The position numbers and the translations under genes were made by a program. Positions 10,005 to 19,428 of a DNA stretch of 64,000 nucleotides are shown piece by piece (position 1 is the stretch's first letter; every line of letters starts with the position of its first letter). The notes under the pieces were generated by a model. The model was not told where the DNA came from. It saw only the letters and a list, made by a program, of their open reading frames with translations, and did no database searches. The stretch spans positions 4,060,501 through 4,124,500 of the forward strand of contig NZ_CP022219.1 of the NCBI RefSeq assembly GCF_004114915.1. The letters are read 5' to 3'. The DNA is from Bradyrhizobium guangxiense. Its GTDB lineage: Bacteria > Pseudomonadota > Alphaproteobacteria > Rhizobiales > Xanthobacteraceae.

Positions 10005-10181
10005 CAGGCTATCTGGCGCCATTGCCGATATAATCCCAGCCATTGGCCGTTGGTGGAGCGTCGGGCGCGGCGCTTGGTCCATTGCTGCTCGTGGTCACAA
10101 TGAGGTTCATACGAATCTGGCGGGTTGGGTAGCAGGCGCGATCGAAGCATCGCCACAGACGCGTTAGGTCGTGCAATACAC

Positions 10182-11465
10182 ATGATGGATTTGTTGAACC
10201 CGAGCCTAAGTCCCGAGGTTCTCGCGATTGTCGTTGCCCTCGGCATCGGACTCCTGATCGGCCTGGAGCGGGAACGCCGAAAGGGCGACGGACCGGGGCG
10301 CTCGCCTGCCGGGCTGCGTACCTTCGCCGCGGCATCGCTCGCCGGTGCCGTCAGTTACATGGTCGGCGGCAAGGGCCTGCTGGCGCTCGTCACCGCCGGA
10401 ATCGTCGTTCTGACTGCGATCGCCTATCTGCGATCCAGTAACGACGACCCCGGTCTGACTTCGGAGACCGCACTCATCCTGACGGTTCTGCTTGGTGGAC
10501 TGGCCACGCAGCGTCCTGTCTTGGCCGCAGGTGTTGCCGTCATCGTGGCGATTCTGCTCGCGGCCCGTGCGGCGTTGCACGGCTTCGTCCGTACGGCTCT
10601 CAGCGACAGCGAGGTCAAGGACGGCCTGATCTTTGCCGCCGCCACCCTCGTTGTTCTGCCCCTGCTTCCGGATCAGCCGGTCGGCCCCTTTGCCGCGCTC
10701 AATCCACGTGCGATCTGGATCATCGTCATTCTGGTGATGGCCATCGGCGCGACCGGGCATATTGCCATACGCCTGCTCGGCGCAAGAGGCGGCCTCGCTA
10801 TCTCCGGCTTCGCCTCGGGCTTCGTCTCGAGTACGGCAACGATCGGAGCGATGGGGGCGCAGGCTCGCAAGGCACCCGAGTTGCTCGGCGCCGCTACCGC
10901 CGGGGCAACGCTTTCGACCGTCGCAACGATCGTTCAACTCGCCGCGGTGCTCGCAGCGACAAGTCTCACTACGTTGCAAAACCTGATGGTTCCGCTCCTC
11001 TGTGCCGGTACCGCGGCGATTGTTTATGGCGCGATCTTCACGGCCAGGGGCATGCAAGAGACGGGCGGTGCCGAGCTCCAGCTCGGACGAGCTTTCAGCT
11101 TGTCCTCAGCCTTGCTGCTGGCGCTGACCCTCTCGGCAGTCCTCGTGCTCTCCGCCGGCCTGCGGGAAGCGTTTGGAGAAATCGGCCTGATCGTCAGCGC
11201 GGCCGTAGCTGGTCTGGCAGACACGCATTCGCCAGCCGTCGCCACAGCCACCCTCGCCGCCTCGGGAACGATCAACTCCGCCGACACCGTCGCTCCTATT
11301 CTGGCGGCGCTGTCGACGAACACGGTCAGCAAGATAGTCGTTGGCTGGGTCAGCGGCGGGCGCTCCTTCGCGCTGCGGCTGATGCCCGGCCTCATCCTTG
11401 TGATCGCGGCTGCGTGGGCCGGTGCAGCCGGCCCTGATGTCGTTCACCAGATATTCCGGCTGTAG
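10182..11465 (+). CDS. MgtC/SapB family membrane protein with DUF4010 domain
   Basis: 427 residues, almost entirely hydrophobic with about 12 predicted membrane segments. The N-terminal third carries the MgtC/SapB hallmark GIGLLIGLERERR followed by GLRTFAAASLAGA. The C-terminal two-thirds match the DUF4010 layout (GFVSSTATIGAMGA; GLADTHSPAVATATLAA). The role is unknown; MgtC-type proteins are linked to Mg2+ limitation and membrane-potential homeostasis. The ATG at 10182 was chosen over an upstream TTG at 10125 because the MgtC homology begins right after it. A P-type cation ATPase follows 20 bases later, so an ion-homeostasis operon is likely. Confidence 0.85.
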   Translation: MMDLLNPSLSPEVLAIVVALGIGLLIGLERERRKGDGPGRSPAGLRTFAAASLAGAVSYMVGGKGLLALVTAGIVVLTAIAYLRSSNDDPGLTSETALILTVLLGGLATQRPVLAAGVAVIVAILLAARAALHGFVRTALSDSEVKDGLIFAAATLVVLPLLPDQPVGPFAALNPRAIWIIVILVMAIGATGHIAIRLLGARGGLAISGFASGFVSSTATIGAMGAQARKAPELLGAATAGATLSTVATIVQLAAVLAATSLTTLQNLMVPLLCAGTAAIVYGAIFTARGMQETGGAELQLGRAFSLSSALLLALTLSAVLVLSAGLREAFGEIGLIVSAAVAGLADTHSPAVATATLAASGTINSADTVAPILAALSTNTVSKIVVGWVSGGRSFALRLMPGLILVIAAAWAGAAGPDVVHQIFRL

Positions 11466-11485
11466 CCGGGAGAGACGCAGGATTG

Positions 11486-14140
11486 ATGGCGACAAAGGAT
11501 TTGATGGATCAAGTCGGACAGACGACGGCGACCGCGCATTCATTGCCGCTGAAGGACGTCCTTCGCATGCTTCGAGTCGATCCAGAACAGGGCCTCGCAG
11601 AACATGAAGCGACGGAGCGCCGCATTCGCTTCGGTTCAAACGCGATTGCTGCAAGGAAGCGGGTCAGCGCCCTGATCATACTGCTTCACCAGCTGCGAAG
11701 TCCGGTGGTGTACCTGCTCGCGGTAGCCGCTGCGCTTGCCTTCTGGTTCGGCGAGCTCGAGGAAGGCGTAGCAATCGTCGCGGTTCTTGTGCTCAACACG
11801 CTCATTGGCTTCATCACCGAAATCAGAGCCGCGCGTTCGATCGAGGCGCTGCGTGCGCTAGGCCGGACATCGGCGCGCGTGCGCCGCGACGGTCACACGC
11901 GCGTGCTCCCGGCGGAGGACCTGGTGCCGGGCGACGTGCTCTTGGTCGAGGCCGGCGACGCCATCTCGGCTGATTTGCGCATAGTGGAGGCCTCACGTCT
12001 CGCGGCCGACGAGTCGACCCTGACAGGCGAGTCGATGCCGGTCGACAAGTCGCCGAGGCCGGCCGCGGAGGATGCACGGATCGCCGAGCGCACATCGATG
12101 CTGTTCAAGGGCACGGCCCTGACGCGCGGGAGCGGACTTGGCATCGTCGTCGCGACGGGCTCCCAGACGGAGCTTGGTCGAATTTCTCACCTCGTCGAGC
12201 AAGCGGAGCCCGAAAGTTCACCGGTTGAACGCCGGCTCGCGCGCCTATCCGGGCAGCTCGTTTGGGCAGTCGGGCTTCTGACCGTCGTGATTGCTGCGGT
12301 TGGAGTGGCGAAAGGAGAAGATGCCTTCCTGGTCGTGGAGTCGTCGATCGCGCTCGCGGTGGCCGCCATTCCCGAAGGTCTCCCGATCGTGGCTACGCTC
12401 GCGCTTGCCCGCGGGATGTGGCGCATGGCACGTCAGAATGCACTTCTGGAGCGGCTATCCGCGGTCGAGACGTTGGGGGCGACCACGGTGATCCTGACCG
12501 ACAAGACCGGCACGCTTACCGAGAACCGGATGGCCGTACGGCGGCTATGGGTCGAGTCCGGCGAAGTCGACGAGGCAGGCGCGGAGGAGCTTGCCGGCGA
12601 TGCCCTGCTGCAGCGGCTGTTGCATACAATGGTACTTTGCAACGAGGCCTCGCTGGGCCATGGAGAAGCAGCGCATAGCGGTGATCCCATGGAAGTGGCG
12701 CTGCTGCAGGCTGGCCGAGCGGCAGGTCTGAAGCGCCGCGAGCTGCTGCGCAGTTCTCCGATCGCGGCCAAGCACGCTTTCGACAACGAAAGCAAGATGA
12801 TGGCGACGGTGCACCAGCACGGCGGTGCGTATTTCTATGCCGTGAAGGGGGCACCAGAGCATGTGCTCGCGGCGTGCACTGGCATACTCACCGAGGGCGG
12901 CGAGACCTTACTGGACGAAGCGACGCGCCGTCTATGGAGCGCGCGGATTGCCGAACTCGGACAGCAGGGCCTGCGCGTGCTCGCCTGCGCGACCAAACTG
13001 GAGACATCGGCAGATGTTCAGCCCTACCGTGAGCTGATATTTGTAGGCCTTGTTGGCCTGGAAGCCCCTCCGCGGGCGGACGTTCCGCACGCGATCCACG
13101 ATTGCCATCATGCAGGCATCCGCGTCGTTATGGTGACTGGCGATCATGCCGTCACGGCGCGCAGCATAGGCCGTGCGCTCGGGCTCGACGCTGACAACGT
13201 AGCTGAAGGTCGCCACATAGAGCAACTCATCGACAGGCACCCGCAGGAATTGAAGCGCATTGGCATCTTCGCCCGCGTGAGCCCGGCGGAGAAGCTTGCG
13301 ATTGTGCGCGCGTATCAGGCATCTGGCGAAATCGTCGCGATGACCGGGGATGGCGTGAACGACGCACCGGCGCTAAAGCAGGCCGACATCGGCGTGGCCA
13401 TGGGCCTGCGCGGAACCGACGTGGCACGCCAGGCCGCGGCGATGATCCTGCTCGACGATGCCTTTCCGACGATCGTCAAGGCAGTTCGGGAGGGCCGAGC
13501 CATTTTCGGAAATATCCGCCGTTTCGCCGCTTACCTTCTGTCCTGCAATCTCAGCGAGATCCTGGTCGTCGGTATTGCGATCGCAGCAGCACTGCCCCTG
13601 CCGATCCTGCCACTGCAGATCCTCTATTTGAACCTCGTGACAGACGTATTCCCCGCATTCGCGCTGGCCATGGGCGAGGGAGAACGCGATATCCTCACGC
13701 GACCGCCACGCGATCCGAAGGAGCCAATTCTCGGTCGCCGGCAATGGACAACGATCGTGCTGCAGAGCGTTGCCCTGGCGGCAGGAGCCTTTGCTTCGCT
13801 CGGGCTGGCGCTCTCGGCCGGTTGGACCAGCGAAGCAGTGGTCACCACCACATTTCTGACGATCGCCTTCGCGCAACTCTGGCACGTCTTCGACATGCAC
13901 AGCAGCCGCTCCGGAGTCGTCGTTAACGAGGTCACGCGCAATCCATGGATCTGGGCTGCGGTCGGCCTCTGCAGTGCTCTGCTCGCCGTCCCACCCTACT
14001 GGCCCCTTGGCGCAGAGGTCTTGCACGTTACTCCCCCGACAGGGGCAATGTGGACCATCATCCTGAGCTGCAGCCTCGCGCCAACGCTGCTAATTCAAGT
14101 CAGCCGCGCAATCATTGCCTTCGCCAAGCGAGACCGGTAG
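11486..14140 (+). CDS. P2-type cation-transporting ATPase (Ca2+/Mn2+-like)
   Basis: 884 residues. It contains the N-terminal cation-ATPase domain, the actuator DESTLTGES, PEGLP in helix 4 (the calcium-pump version of this motif), the phosphorylation site DKTGTLTENRM and the hinge GDGVNDAPALKQADIGVAMG, with ten membrane segments overall. This is the P2A/PMA-like architecture of bacterial Ca2+ or Mn2+ exporters in the inner membrane. The ATG at 11486 follows an AGGA site; a TTG one codon earlier is less likely. The gene sits between the MgtC-like gene and a broken Na+/Ca2+ exchanger gene that begins at the very next base, supporting a calcium-related unit. Confidence 0.9.
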   Translation: MATKDLMDQVGQTTATAHSLPLKDVLRMLRVDPEQGLAEHEATERRIRFGSNAIAARKRVSALIILLHQLRSPVVYLLAVAAALAFWFGELEEGVAIVAVLVLNTLIGFITEIRAARSIEALRALGRTSARVRRDGHTRVLPAEDLVPGDVLLVEAGDAISADLRIVEASRLAADESTLTGESMPVDKSPRPAAEDARIAERTSMLFKGTALTRGSGLGIVVATGSQTELGRISHLVEQAEPESSPVERRLARLSGQLVWAVGLLTVVIAAVGVAKGEDAFLVVESSIALAVAAIPEGLPIVATLALARGMWRMARQNALLERLSAVETLGATTVILTDKTGTLTENRMAVRRLWVESGEVDEAGAEELAGDALLQRLLHTMVLCNEASLGHGEAAHSGDPMEVALLQAGRAAGLKRRELLRSSPIAAKHAFDNESKMMATVHQHGGAYFYAVKGAPEHVLAACTGILTEGGETLLDEATRRLWSARIAELGQQGLRVLACATKLETSADVQPYRELIFVGLVGLEAPPRADVPHAIHDCHHAGIRVVMVTGDHAVTARSIGRALGLDADNVAEGRHIEQLIDRHPQELKRIGIFARVSPAEKLAIVRAYQASGEIVAMTGDGVNDAPALKQADIGVAMGLRGTDVARQAAAMILLDDAFPTIVKAVREGRAIFGNIRRFAAYLLSCNLSEILVVGIAIAAALPLPILPLQILYLNLVTDVFPAFALAMGEGERDILTRPPRDPKEPILGRRQWTTIVLQSVALAAGAFASLGLALSAGWTSEAVVTTTFLTIAFAQLWHVFDMHSSRSGVVVNEVTRNPWIWAAVGLCSALLAVPPYWPLGAEVLHVTPPTGAMWTIILSCSLAPTLLIQVSRAIIAFAKRDR

Positions 14141-14644
14141 ATGACAACCGCGTTGCCTTGGCTCGAATTCGCCGTCTGTGCCATCGCGATCGGTCTGGCC
14201 GGTCCTGTGTTGACGCAGTACGGCGATCTCATCGCGCGGCTGACGGGGCTGAGCCGATCCTGAATTGGCCTCGTCCTGCTCGCGACAGCAACTTCATTAC
14301 CGGAGTTGTTCACCGGCATCAGCTCGGTTGCCATTGCGCGAGTGCCGGACATAGCCGTCGGAGATGCTCTGGGCAGTTGCGTCTTCAATCTCGTGATGCT
14401 GGTTCTGCTAGACGAGTTGAGCCGCGATGAACCCTTATATCGTCGTATCGACCAGGGTCACGTGTTAACCGCAGGTTTTGGGATAGTTCTGATCGGAACG
14501 GTTGGCGCCATCATTCTGATTGGCAGGGCGACTTTACTTGGATCCGCCTGCCTGACGTGCTGGATGCACGACGACAGCCGCTGCACGAGGGAGGAATCAA
14601 AAAGCAACCCGGGATCTACTTCGCTGGCATGGATTTGGCTGTAA
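14141..14644 (+). pseudogene. Na+/Ca2+ exchanger-type antiporter, nonsense and C-terminally truncated
   Basis: Reading from the ATG at 14141 gives an N-terminal membrane segment, then TGA at 14261-14263 where the exchanger family has an ordinary residue. The same frame continues without another stop as IGLVLLATATSLPELFTGIS and VGDALGSCVFNL, the alpha-repeat signatures of the CaCA exchanger family. After about base 14535 the family resemblance ends in mid-protein. The C-terminal alpha-repeat is missing. It abuts the Ca2+-type ATPase gene without a gap, so it was probably the last gene of that operon before it decayed. Confidence 0.75.
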
Positions 14645-14796
14645 CGCGCAAGTCCGGCACTGTATTGGCCGTCCAGGACGAGTCTGCTCGTCTGGTGGAA
14701 TACATCAAACGGCACGGTGTTGGCGCAGGACCGGCAATGACCGCTGGTCAACCTGAGACCATGACCGGCAGCTGGCTACGTCTGGTTCATCGCTAA
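14530..14796 (+). pseudogene. C-terminal scrap of a flavin-dependent monooxygenase-like protein
   Basis: In a frame different from the antiporter remnant, the translation reads TWIRLPDVLDARRQPLHEGG, then PGIYFAGMDLAVTRKSGT and VQDESARLVEYIKRH. This resembles the C-terminal end of CzcO-like FAD/NAD(P)H monooxygenases (PGLYFxG, then a conserved Ser-Gly and a DA-x-x-(I/V) helix). No N-terminal part is present. The junction with the antiporter remnant near 14530 suggests a deletion that fused two unrelated genes. The assignment rests on a short stretch. Confidence 0.35.
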
Positions 14797-14851
14797 CTCA
14801 GGACATCCCACCGGCAACTCAGCTGGGCAGCAACGAGCCAAAAACTGAATT

Positions 14852-15820
14852 TCATTCGATAACCTCGTCCGCGCTAATCAGTAGATTGGGCGGGACAGTC
14901 AGATTGAGCGCTCTTGCTGTCCTCAAATTCACGATGAACTCAAACTTCGAGGGGCGCTCCACTGGGAGATCACCTGCTTTCTCGCCACGCAATATTCGAT
15001 CAGCCAGTTGAACCGCACGGGGAAAATAGTCTTTCTGGCTGGGGCCATAACTCATCAAGAACCCCCGCCGCGCCGCTTCACCGAGAAACGAAAGGGTTGG
15101 CAGATTATTTTGCGTTGCGGCGGCAACGAATTTCTCTGCAACAGGGGTAATCCCGGGGCCTGAGAGCTGGATGATGCCGGTGCGCTTTGGTCCCGAGATG
15201 GTCGAAAGCAGGCGGGGGAAATCGTCGTTGACGCTAAATTCAAGAACCATCGTTTCGACCCCCAAGTTCTCGGCAACGCGGAGCGCCACGTCTAGCTGGC
15301 TTCTTCCGGCAGATGGCTGCCAGGCAAAGGCAACTCGGTCGAGAGCTGGAACCATCTCACGCATAAGCTGGATCCACTTGGCGGCAAGGGCGGGTGTATC
15401 CAGAAATAGCCCTGTGACGTTACCGCCAGGCCTCGCCACGCTGCGAATGAGGCCGGTTTGAATGGGATCGGTTTCCAGATCGATAGCCACTATTGGAGTG
15501 CTCGAGGTCACACCAGCAGCGGCACGGACAGCCTGGGCTCCGACGGCAATAAGGGCGCCGATTCCGTTGCTAATCAAATCTCGGACTAACTCGGGAAGTC
15601 GTTGTGGTTCGCCCTCGCCGGAACGGGTCAAAACAGTTTCGCCTTCAACGTACCCGAGGCGCCGCCACTCGCGCTGAAGTACTGAGAAGGTAATATGGTT
15701 CGGATCGGTCGTAACGGGATGCAGATACCCTATCTTGCCCTTTATAGGCTGAGCCTGGAGTAATTGGGGACGATGTGCCGCAACGAGCAGGGAGATAAGC
15801 AATAGGTCCCGCCGCTTCAT
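14852..15820 (-). CDS. ABC transporter substrate-binding protein (PF04392 type)
   Basis: 322 residues. An MKRRDLLLISLLVAA-type N-terminus forms a signal peptide, followed by the ABC_sub_bind fold: GKIGYLHP, LVRDLISNGIGALIAVG, SVARPGGNVTGL and the family's C-terminal run LPVERPSKFEFIVNLRTA...LLISADEVIE. These are periplasmic binding proteins whose ligands are mostly unknown. No permease or ATPase is adjacent, so it is an orphan. The start at 15820 is set by GGGAGGGAGGT; an upstream ATG at 15865 would precede the signal peptide. Confidence 0.88.
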   Translation of the reverse strand: MKRRDLLLISLLVAAHRPQLLQAQPIKGKIGYLHPVTTDPNHITFSVLQREWRRLGYVEGETVLTRSGEGEPQRLPELVRDLISNGIGALIAVGAQAVRAAAGVTSSTPIVAIDLETDPIQTGLIRSVARPGGNVTGLFLDTPALAAKWIQLMREMVPALDRVAFAWQPSAGRSQLDVALRVAENLGVETMVLEFSVNDDFPRLLSTISGPKRTGIIQLSGPGITPVAEKFVAAATQNNLPTLSFLGEAARRGFLMSYGPSQKDYFPRAVQLADRILRGEKAGDLPVERPSKFEFIVNLRTARALNLTVPPNLLISADEVIE

Positions 15821-16021
15821 ACCTCCCTCCCGATAGAGCACCGACAGATAGGCGCATTTGAGCACGAGCAGTGATCGAAAACCACAGGCTCATGCGGAAC
15901 TTCAGTTTCGGGTCAAAGGCTGCCCTCGGCAGCCAGCATGCCCTTGGTCGGGTCAACTCTAGGAAGCTCACATCGCTGCGCTCTGGGTTGAGGTCAGCCA
16001 TGGGCCACGAGCCGACCTGAG
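15821..16021. other. intergenic, degenerate dispersed motif
   Basis: 200 bases with no supported gene. It includes a TTTCGGGTCAAAGGCTGCC-like string (about 15907-15926) similar to other short TGTCCGCT/GGGTC strings near 17838 and 21336-21400. Confidence 0.35.
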
Positions 16022-16549
16022 CTATTGGAACTTTCGGAGAGCCCACGCTACAAGCCGCCCGCCAAACCATCCAAGAAGACCAAATATTGGAAGGGTGAGG
16101 AAGAGCCCGACGATTGCAAGGCCTGATCCCTGCCCCGCGTTGGGCGCCTTCAAGATCATCTCCTGCGGTGTACCGATGAAAAGAAGTGTGTTCGGGATAC
16201 ACATTGCAATCAGTGAGAACCACATCGCGATCTTTACAGAGAGAAGATGCGGCCACTCCTTTCGTGCTCTCCAAACAGAAATCTTGGAAAGCAGGAAAAA
16301 CGATACGTTCGCTATCGCGGAAACCACCGGGAATACCAGCATGAAGGCGATTGTGCTTCCGCTAAATTCCATTTTGTAGCCATCCAGATTATCAATTCCA
16401 AACGATCGCAGCCCAATGTAAACGAACGGTGCGAGTATGCTGGGGCCTACGGCGACGATTGCGAGTGCGAATAAAGGATATTTTGCCCAGCGAACCTGTT
16501 GGGTAGGCGGAACGTCAGCCGAGCCTGCGTCTACTTGGATCTGAGGCAT
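16022..16549 (-). CDS. four-helix membrane protein of unknown function
   Basis: 175 residues with four clear hydrophobic segments (about 26-48, 63-85, 105-127, 145-167). No motif was recognised. The ATG at 16549 was chosen; a GTG at 16600 would add 17 polar residues and neither has a strong ribosome site. It is downstream of no obvious partner. Base composition is slightly lower in GC than the flanking ABC genes, which may indicate transfer. Confidence 0.55.
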   Translation of the reverse strand: MPQIQVDAGSADVPPTQQVRWAKYPLFALAIVAVGPSILAPFVYIGLRSFGIDNLDGYKMEFSGSTIAFMLVFPVVSAIANVSFFLLSKISVWRARKEWPHLLSVKIAMWFSLIAMCIPNTLLFIGTPQEMILKAPNAGQGSGLAIVGLFLTLPIFGLLGWFGGRLVAWALRKFQ

Positions 16550-16873
16550 TATAGAAACTAAACTAGCGCGGACCGTTCGATATTGACCCAGCACAAGCAC
16601 CCGAGTTGGCCTTTCATGGCTTGTGGGCGCGCTAGGAGAACCAGACGCATTTGGCCTTGGCGTGTCGGTTGTGGGTCACAAACGGCGGTCGAGGCAATCA
16701 CCACCCCTCGTCAGTCCACTGCCGATAGCCCACATCAGGATAACCTCGGGCTTCTTCGGCTGAGGGGCCATCAGCAAACATCCGAAATGAAAGAGGCCGC
16801 CAACTGAGGCAGCCCTACGGCTCTTCGACTTCCATCCCGCAGCTTGCTCCTGCGGCCTTTTCGGTGGAACTCC
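16550..16873. other. intergenic region with no supported gene
   Basis: About 320 bases. It carries TTGTGGGTCACAAACGGCGG (16670-16689), nearly repeated at 17345-17364. Open frames here are short and lack ribosome sites. Confidence 0.4.
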
Positions 16874-16887
16874 TTGATCGGGATCAA
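16874..16887. promoter_or_regulatory. perfect FNR/FixK box
   Basis: TTGATCGGGATCAA is an exact TTGAT-N4-ATCAA palindrome, 33 bases before the ATG at 16921. Confidence 0.65.
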
Positions 16888-16920
16888 CGGGAATAGCGAT
16901 TTCGATACTAAGTTTGCAAG

Positions 16921-17256
16921 ATGACCACCATCGCCGATCTCAAAAAGCATTTTTTGAAACTGTGCGCGGACGAAGAAGCGGATGTCCAATGGTGTGACGT
17001 TCCGTCGAAGGCATTGGCACTGAGCGGCGAACTGGAATTCATACTCACGCCGCACATCACGGCAGAGATTGGTGCGGTTACGATGCACGAGTTGGGCCAT
17101 ATCAAGAGCCGTGACCAATCCACCGATCAGATCGGGCGCGAACGCGCGGCTTGGGACTGGGCGCGGCGCAACGCATTGATGTGGACGCCACACATGGCAG
17201 GTTATGCGGCTGCTTCGTTGCGGTGGTACGAAGCGCAGCGCCGCCGCTCGATGTGA
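16921..17256 (+). CDS. small putative zinc metalloprotease-like protein (HELGH)
   Basis: 111 residues with HELGH near residue 60, the HExxH zinc-binding and catalytic motif of metallopeptidases, in a helix preceded by TPHITAEIGAVTM. There is no signal peptide or membrane segment, so it is cytosolic. A third zinc ligand cannot be assigned with confidence (candidate Glu in GRERAAWDWAR). The compact size and the motif followed by D/E-rich and W-rich helices resemble ImmA/IrrE-like or phage-associated peptidases, but I do not recognise the family. A perfect FNR/FixK box lies just upstream, suggesting induction at low oxygen. An overlapping minus-strand open frame (16771-17391) is considered its shadow. 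Confidence 0.6.
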   Translation: MTTIADLKKHFLKLCADEEADVQWCDVPSKALALSGELEFILTPHITAEIGAVTMHELGHIKSRDQSTDQIGRERAAWDWARRNALMWTPHMAGYAAASLRWYEAQRRRSM

Positions 17257-17457
17257 CAGTGACGTGTCCCCACACTCGTGTCGGCTCGGCCATCGGCTAT
17301 CAAAAAATCTGGCAGACGAAGCTCGGAAAATCCCAATGTCTGAATTGTGGTCACAAACAGCGGTCGCCGACAAATCCAGCAAGGTGTCCATCGATTGGCT
17401 TGTACTTGGCGGTGTTGGTATTCACCAGCATGGTTTGCCTCCCTGTCACCGTAAAGC

Positions 17458-17697
17458 CTAGGAAGGCCGCGAGGGGCCGGAATTGATCGACCGCAAAATC
17501 GCGCAGGCTAAAGTAGTTGTACGGAGCAGTTGCTGAGGCGACCTTAGGTCATAAAAAACCAAAATCGAGGATAGGACCACGGCGAGCACGCCAGCCGCAA
17601 TTCGCCAGTGCGTTGAAGGTCCAGTTGGTTTCCACGACAACGGCTCAAAAAGAGCCGCCGGCCTTGGGGAAGCCAGCGGCTTGTGGTGGTTGGGCAT
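17458..17697 (-). CDS. small single-pass membrane protein, 79 aa, uncertain
   Basis: Product not recognised. A polar proline-rich N-terminus (about 1-30) precedes one hydrophobic segment (IAAGVLAVVLSSILVFYDL). The ribosome site is poor. Support comes mainly from the perfect FNR/FixK palindrome centred about 64 bases upstream of the ATG, a fitting activator position. It could also be a chance frame. Confidence 0.35.
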   Translation of the reverse strand: MPNHHKPLASPRPAALFEPLSWKPTGPSTHWRIAAGVLAVVLSSILVFYDLRSPQQLLRTTTLACAILRSINSGPSRPS

Positions 17698-17754
17698 TTC
17701 GTGCGTAGTGGGGGCTACGCAGGAGCTACATTAGGTAGGTGGCGTTGTTTGTTT

Positions 17755-17768
17755 TTGATCGAAATCAA
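17755..17768. promoter_or_regulatory. perfect FNR/FixK box
   Basis: TTGATCGAAATCAA is an exact TTGAT-N4-ATCAA palindrome. To the left is the small minus-strand gene starting at 17697. To the right, an IS1182-type element begins 97 bases away and may have separated the box from a former plus-strand target. Confidence 0.65.
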
Positions 17769-17864
17769 AGTTGCCGGAAGACTTAAACCGTCGCGAATGC
17801 GCGCAGTGAGCTTCCTGTTCCACGCTGGTTACGTGGCGCAAACCGAATGTCCGCTACCGGTCTT

Positions 17865-19428
17865 GGCCGTGTAAAAACGGCTTCAAAGGGCATCGGTCCG
17901 GAAGCTAGGAACCGCGCCTGTCTCAGGCCGCGATCGCAGTGATCAGTGGCTTGGCCCCGACGATGTTCATGACCCGTGTAAGATTATAGGCCAAGACCGA
18001 GAGTGCCATCTCGGCCGCTACTTTTGGGAGCGTTTTGGTGAGGAAGTGTGTCGCTCCCATGCGGGCCTTCATCGTGCCGAACGGATGCTCGACCGTCTCC
18101 CGACGCTGACGCATGGCTTCTGGGTTTGCGTCAAGGCGCTGCTGCACAGCCTCAAGCAGATGCTCGTGCTCCCAGCGTGTAATTCGCCGCTCTGGTCCTG
18201 TCGTGCACTGCGATTTGAGCGAACAACTTTGACAGGCAGTGGTCCAGTAGCGCCGCAGCATCTTGCCGTCTTCTTCGTTTGTGTAGCGATACGGCAATCG
18301 CTCCCCAGCCGGACAGCGATAGGCGTCCTCCTCTGGCAAATAGGCAAAGTCCTGCTTACCGAAGCGCCCCTCCGATTTGGCACCCGACGTCAGCGGCTTG
18401 GGCAGAGTTACGGTGATGCCGGCCTCGTGGCACGCGAGGATCTCCGGGCTGTTGAAGTAGCCGCGATCGGCTACAGCTTCTAGCGTCTCGGTCTCGAGAA
18501 CAGCCTTCGCCTGCTTGGCCATATTGGCGAGTTGTGCCCGATCTGAGCCGCTGTTCGTCACCTCGTGCGCTACGATCAGATGGTGCTCGGTGTCGACGGC
18601 GACCTGCACGTTGTAGCCAACGGTGCCAGAGCCCCGGCCGCTTGTCGCCATCGAACGGCTGTCGGGATCGGTCAACGAGATTTGCTGATCGGGTGACGCA
18701 AGCATCTGCTTCTCGTAGACGGCAAGCTTGCCCATTTCTTCCCTCAGCTTCGTCAGTTTCTCGGTTAGCCTCGTCACCTTGGCGGCCAACGCCTCGCTCG
18801 GCTCCTGCCGGTCGGCCGTGTCCAGTTGGCTCAGATAGCGCGCGACGCTCTCCTCCAGCTGCGCGCGCCGCCGCTCCACCTTCGCGCGTGTGAAGTTCTT
18901 GTCCCGGTTGTTCACAGCTTTGAACTTGCTGCCATCGATGGCGACGCTCGACGTCGCGAGGAGACCCATTTCACGGCAGATTTCGACGAAGCGTGAGCAT
19001 ACCTTGCGGAGCGCCAGGCCATTGTCTTTGCGGAAGTCCGCGATCGTCTTGTGATCAGGTGCGCGCCGGCCCAGCAGCCACATGGCCTCGACATTGCGTC
19101 CGGCCTCTCGTTCGAGCCGCCGGCTCGACTGCACCCGGTTCAGATAGCCGTAGATGTAAAGCTTCAGGAGAACCGAGGGATGGTATGACGGCCGACCGGT
19201 CGCCGCCGGCTTCACCCCCTCGAAGCTTAGCTCGGCCAAATCGAGCGCATCGACAAACACGTCGATCACGCGAACAGGGTTGCTCTCGTCAATGAAATCA
19301 TCGAGGCACTCGGGCAATAGCGTCGATTGCCCACGATCCGCCTCCGCAACGAATCATTCCAGCCCCCCGCAAATCGTGCGGGAATCATATCGCGCGAATC
19401 ACATAAAGCGCAGCGTTTTCACAGAGCC
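17865..19428 (-). mobile_element. IS1182-family insertion sequence
   Basis: About 1564 bp with imperfect terminal inverted repeats. The left end GGCCGTGTAAAAACGGC (17865-17881) matches the complement of the right end at 19411-19428 (GGCTCTGTGAAAACGC) at 12 of 16 positions. One intact transposase gene fills the element. No clear target duplication was seen. Confidence 0.75.
17923..19317 (-). CDS. IS1182-family DDE transposase
   Basis: 464 residues, full length. The N-terminus (PVRVIDVFVDALDL...GRPSYHPSVLLKLYIYGYLN) is the conserved IS1182/IS1380-like helix-turn-helix region. Catalytic stretches are SVAIDGSKFKAVN (first Asp), EAVADRGYFN (second Asp) and RRETVEHPFGTMKARMG (Glu, with the Y/H-x-x-F-G-x-x-K signature). 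A Cys-rich zinc-finger-like segment, CQSCSLKSQC, precedes the last motif. The frame is intact, so the element may still be active. Confidence 0.92.
   Translation of the reverse strand: MPECLDDFIDESNPVRVIDVFVDALDLAELSFEGVKPAATGRPSYHPSVLLKLYIYGYLNRVQSSRRLEREAGRNVEAMWLLGRRAPDHKTIADFRKDNGLALRKVCSRFVEICREMGLLATSSVAIDGSKFKAVNNRDKNFTRAKVERRRAQLEESVARYLSQLDTADRQEPSEALAAKVTRLTEKLTKLREEMGKLAVYEKQMLASPDQQISLTDPDSRSMATSGRGSGTVGYNVQVAVDTEHHLIVAHEVTNSGSDRAQLANMAKQAKAVLETETLEAVADRGYFNSPEILACHEAGITVTLPKPLTSGAKSEGRFGKQDFAYLPEEDAYRCPAGERLPYRYTNEEDGKMLRRYWTTACQSCSLKSQCTTGPERRITRWEHEHLLEAVQQRLDANPEAMRQRRETVEHPFGTMKARMGATHFLTKTLPKVAAEMALSVLAYNLTRVMNIVGAKPLITAIAA

Noticed and set aside
16771..17391. 206-codon minus-strand open frame
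   Set aside because: Overlaps the HELGH gene on the other strand, which has a box upstream and a motif; the minus frame has neither.
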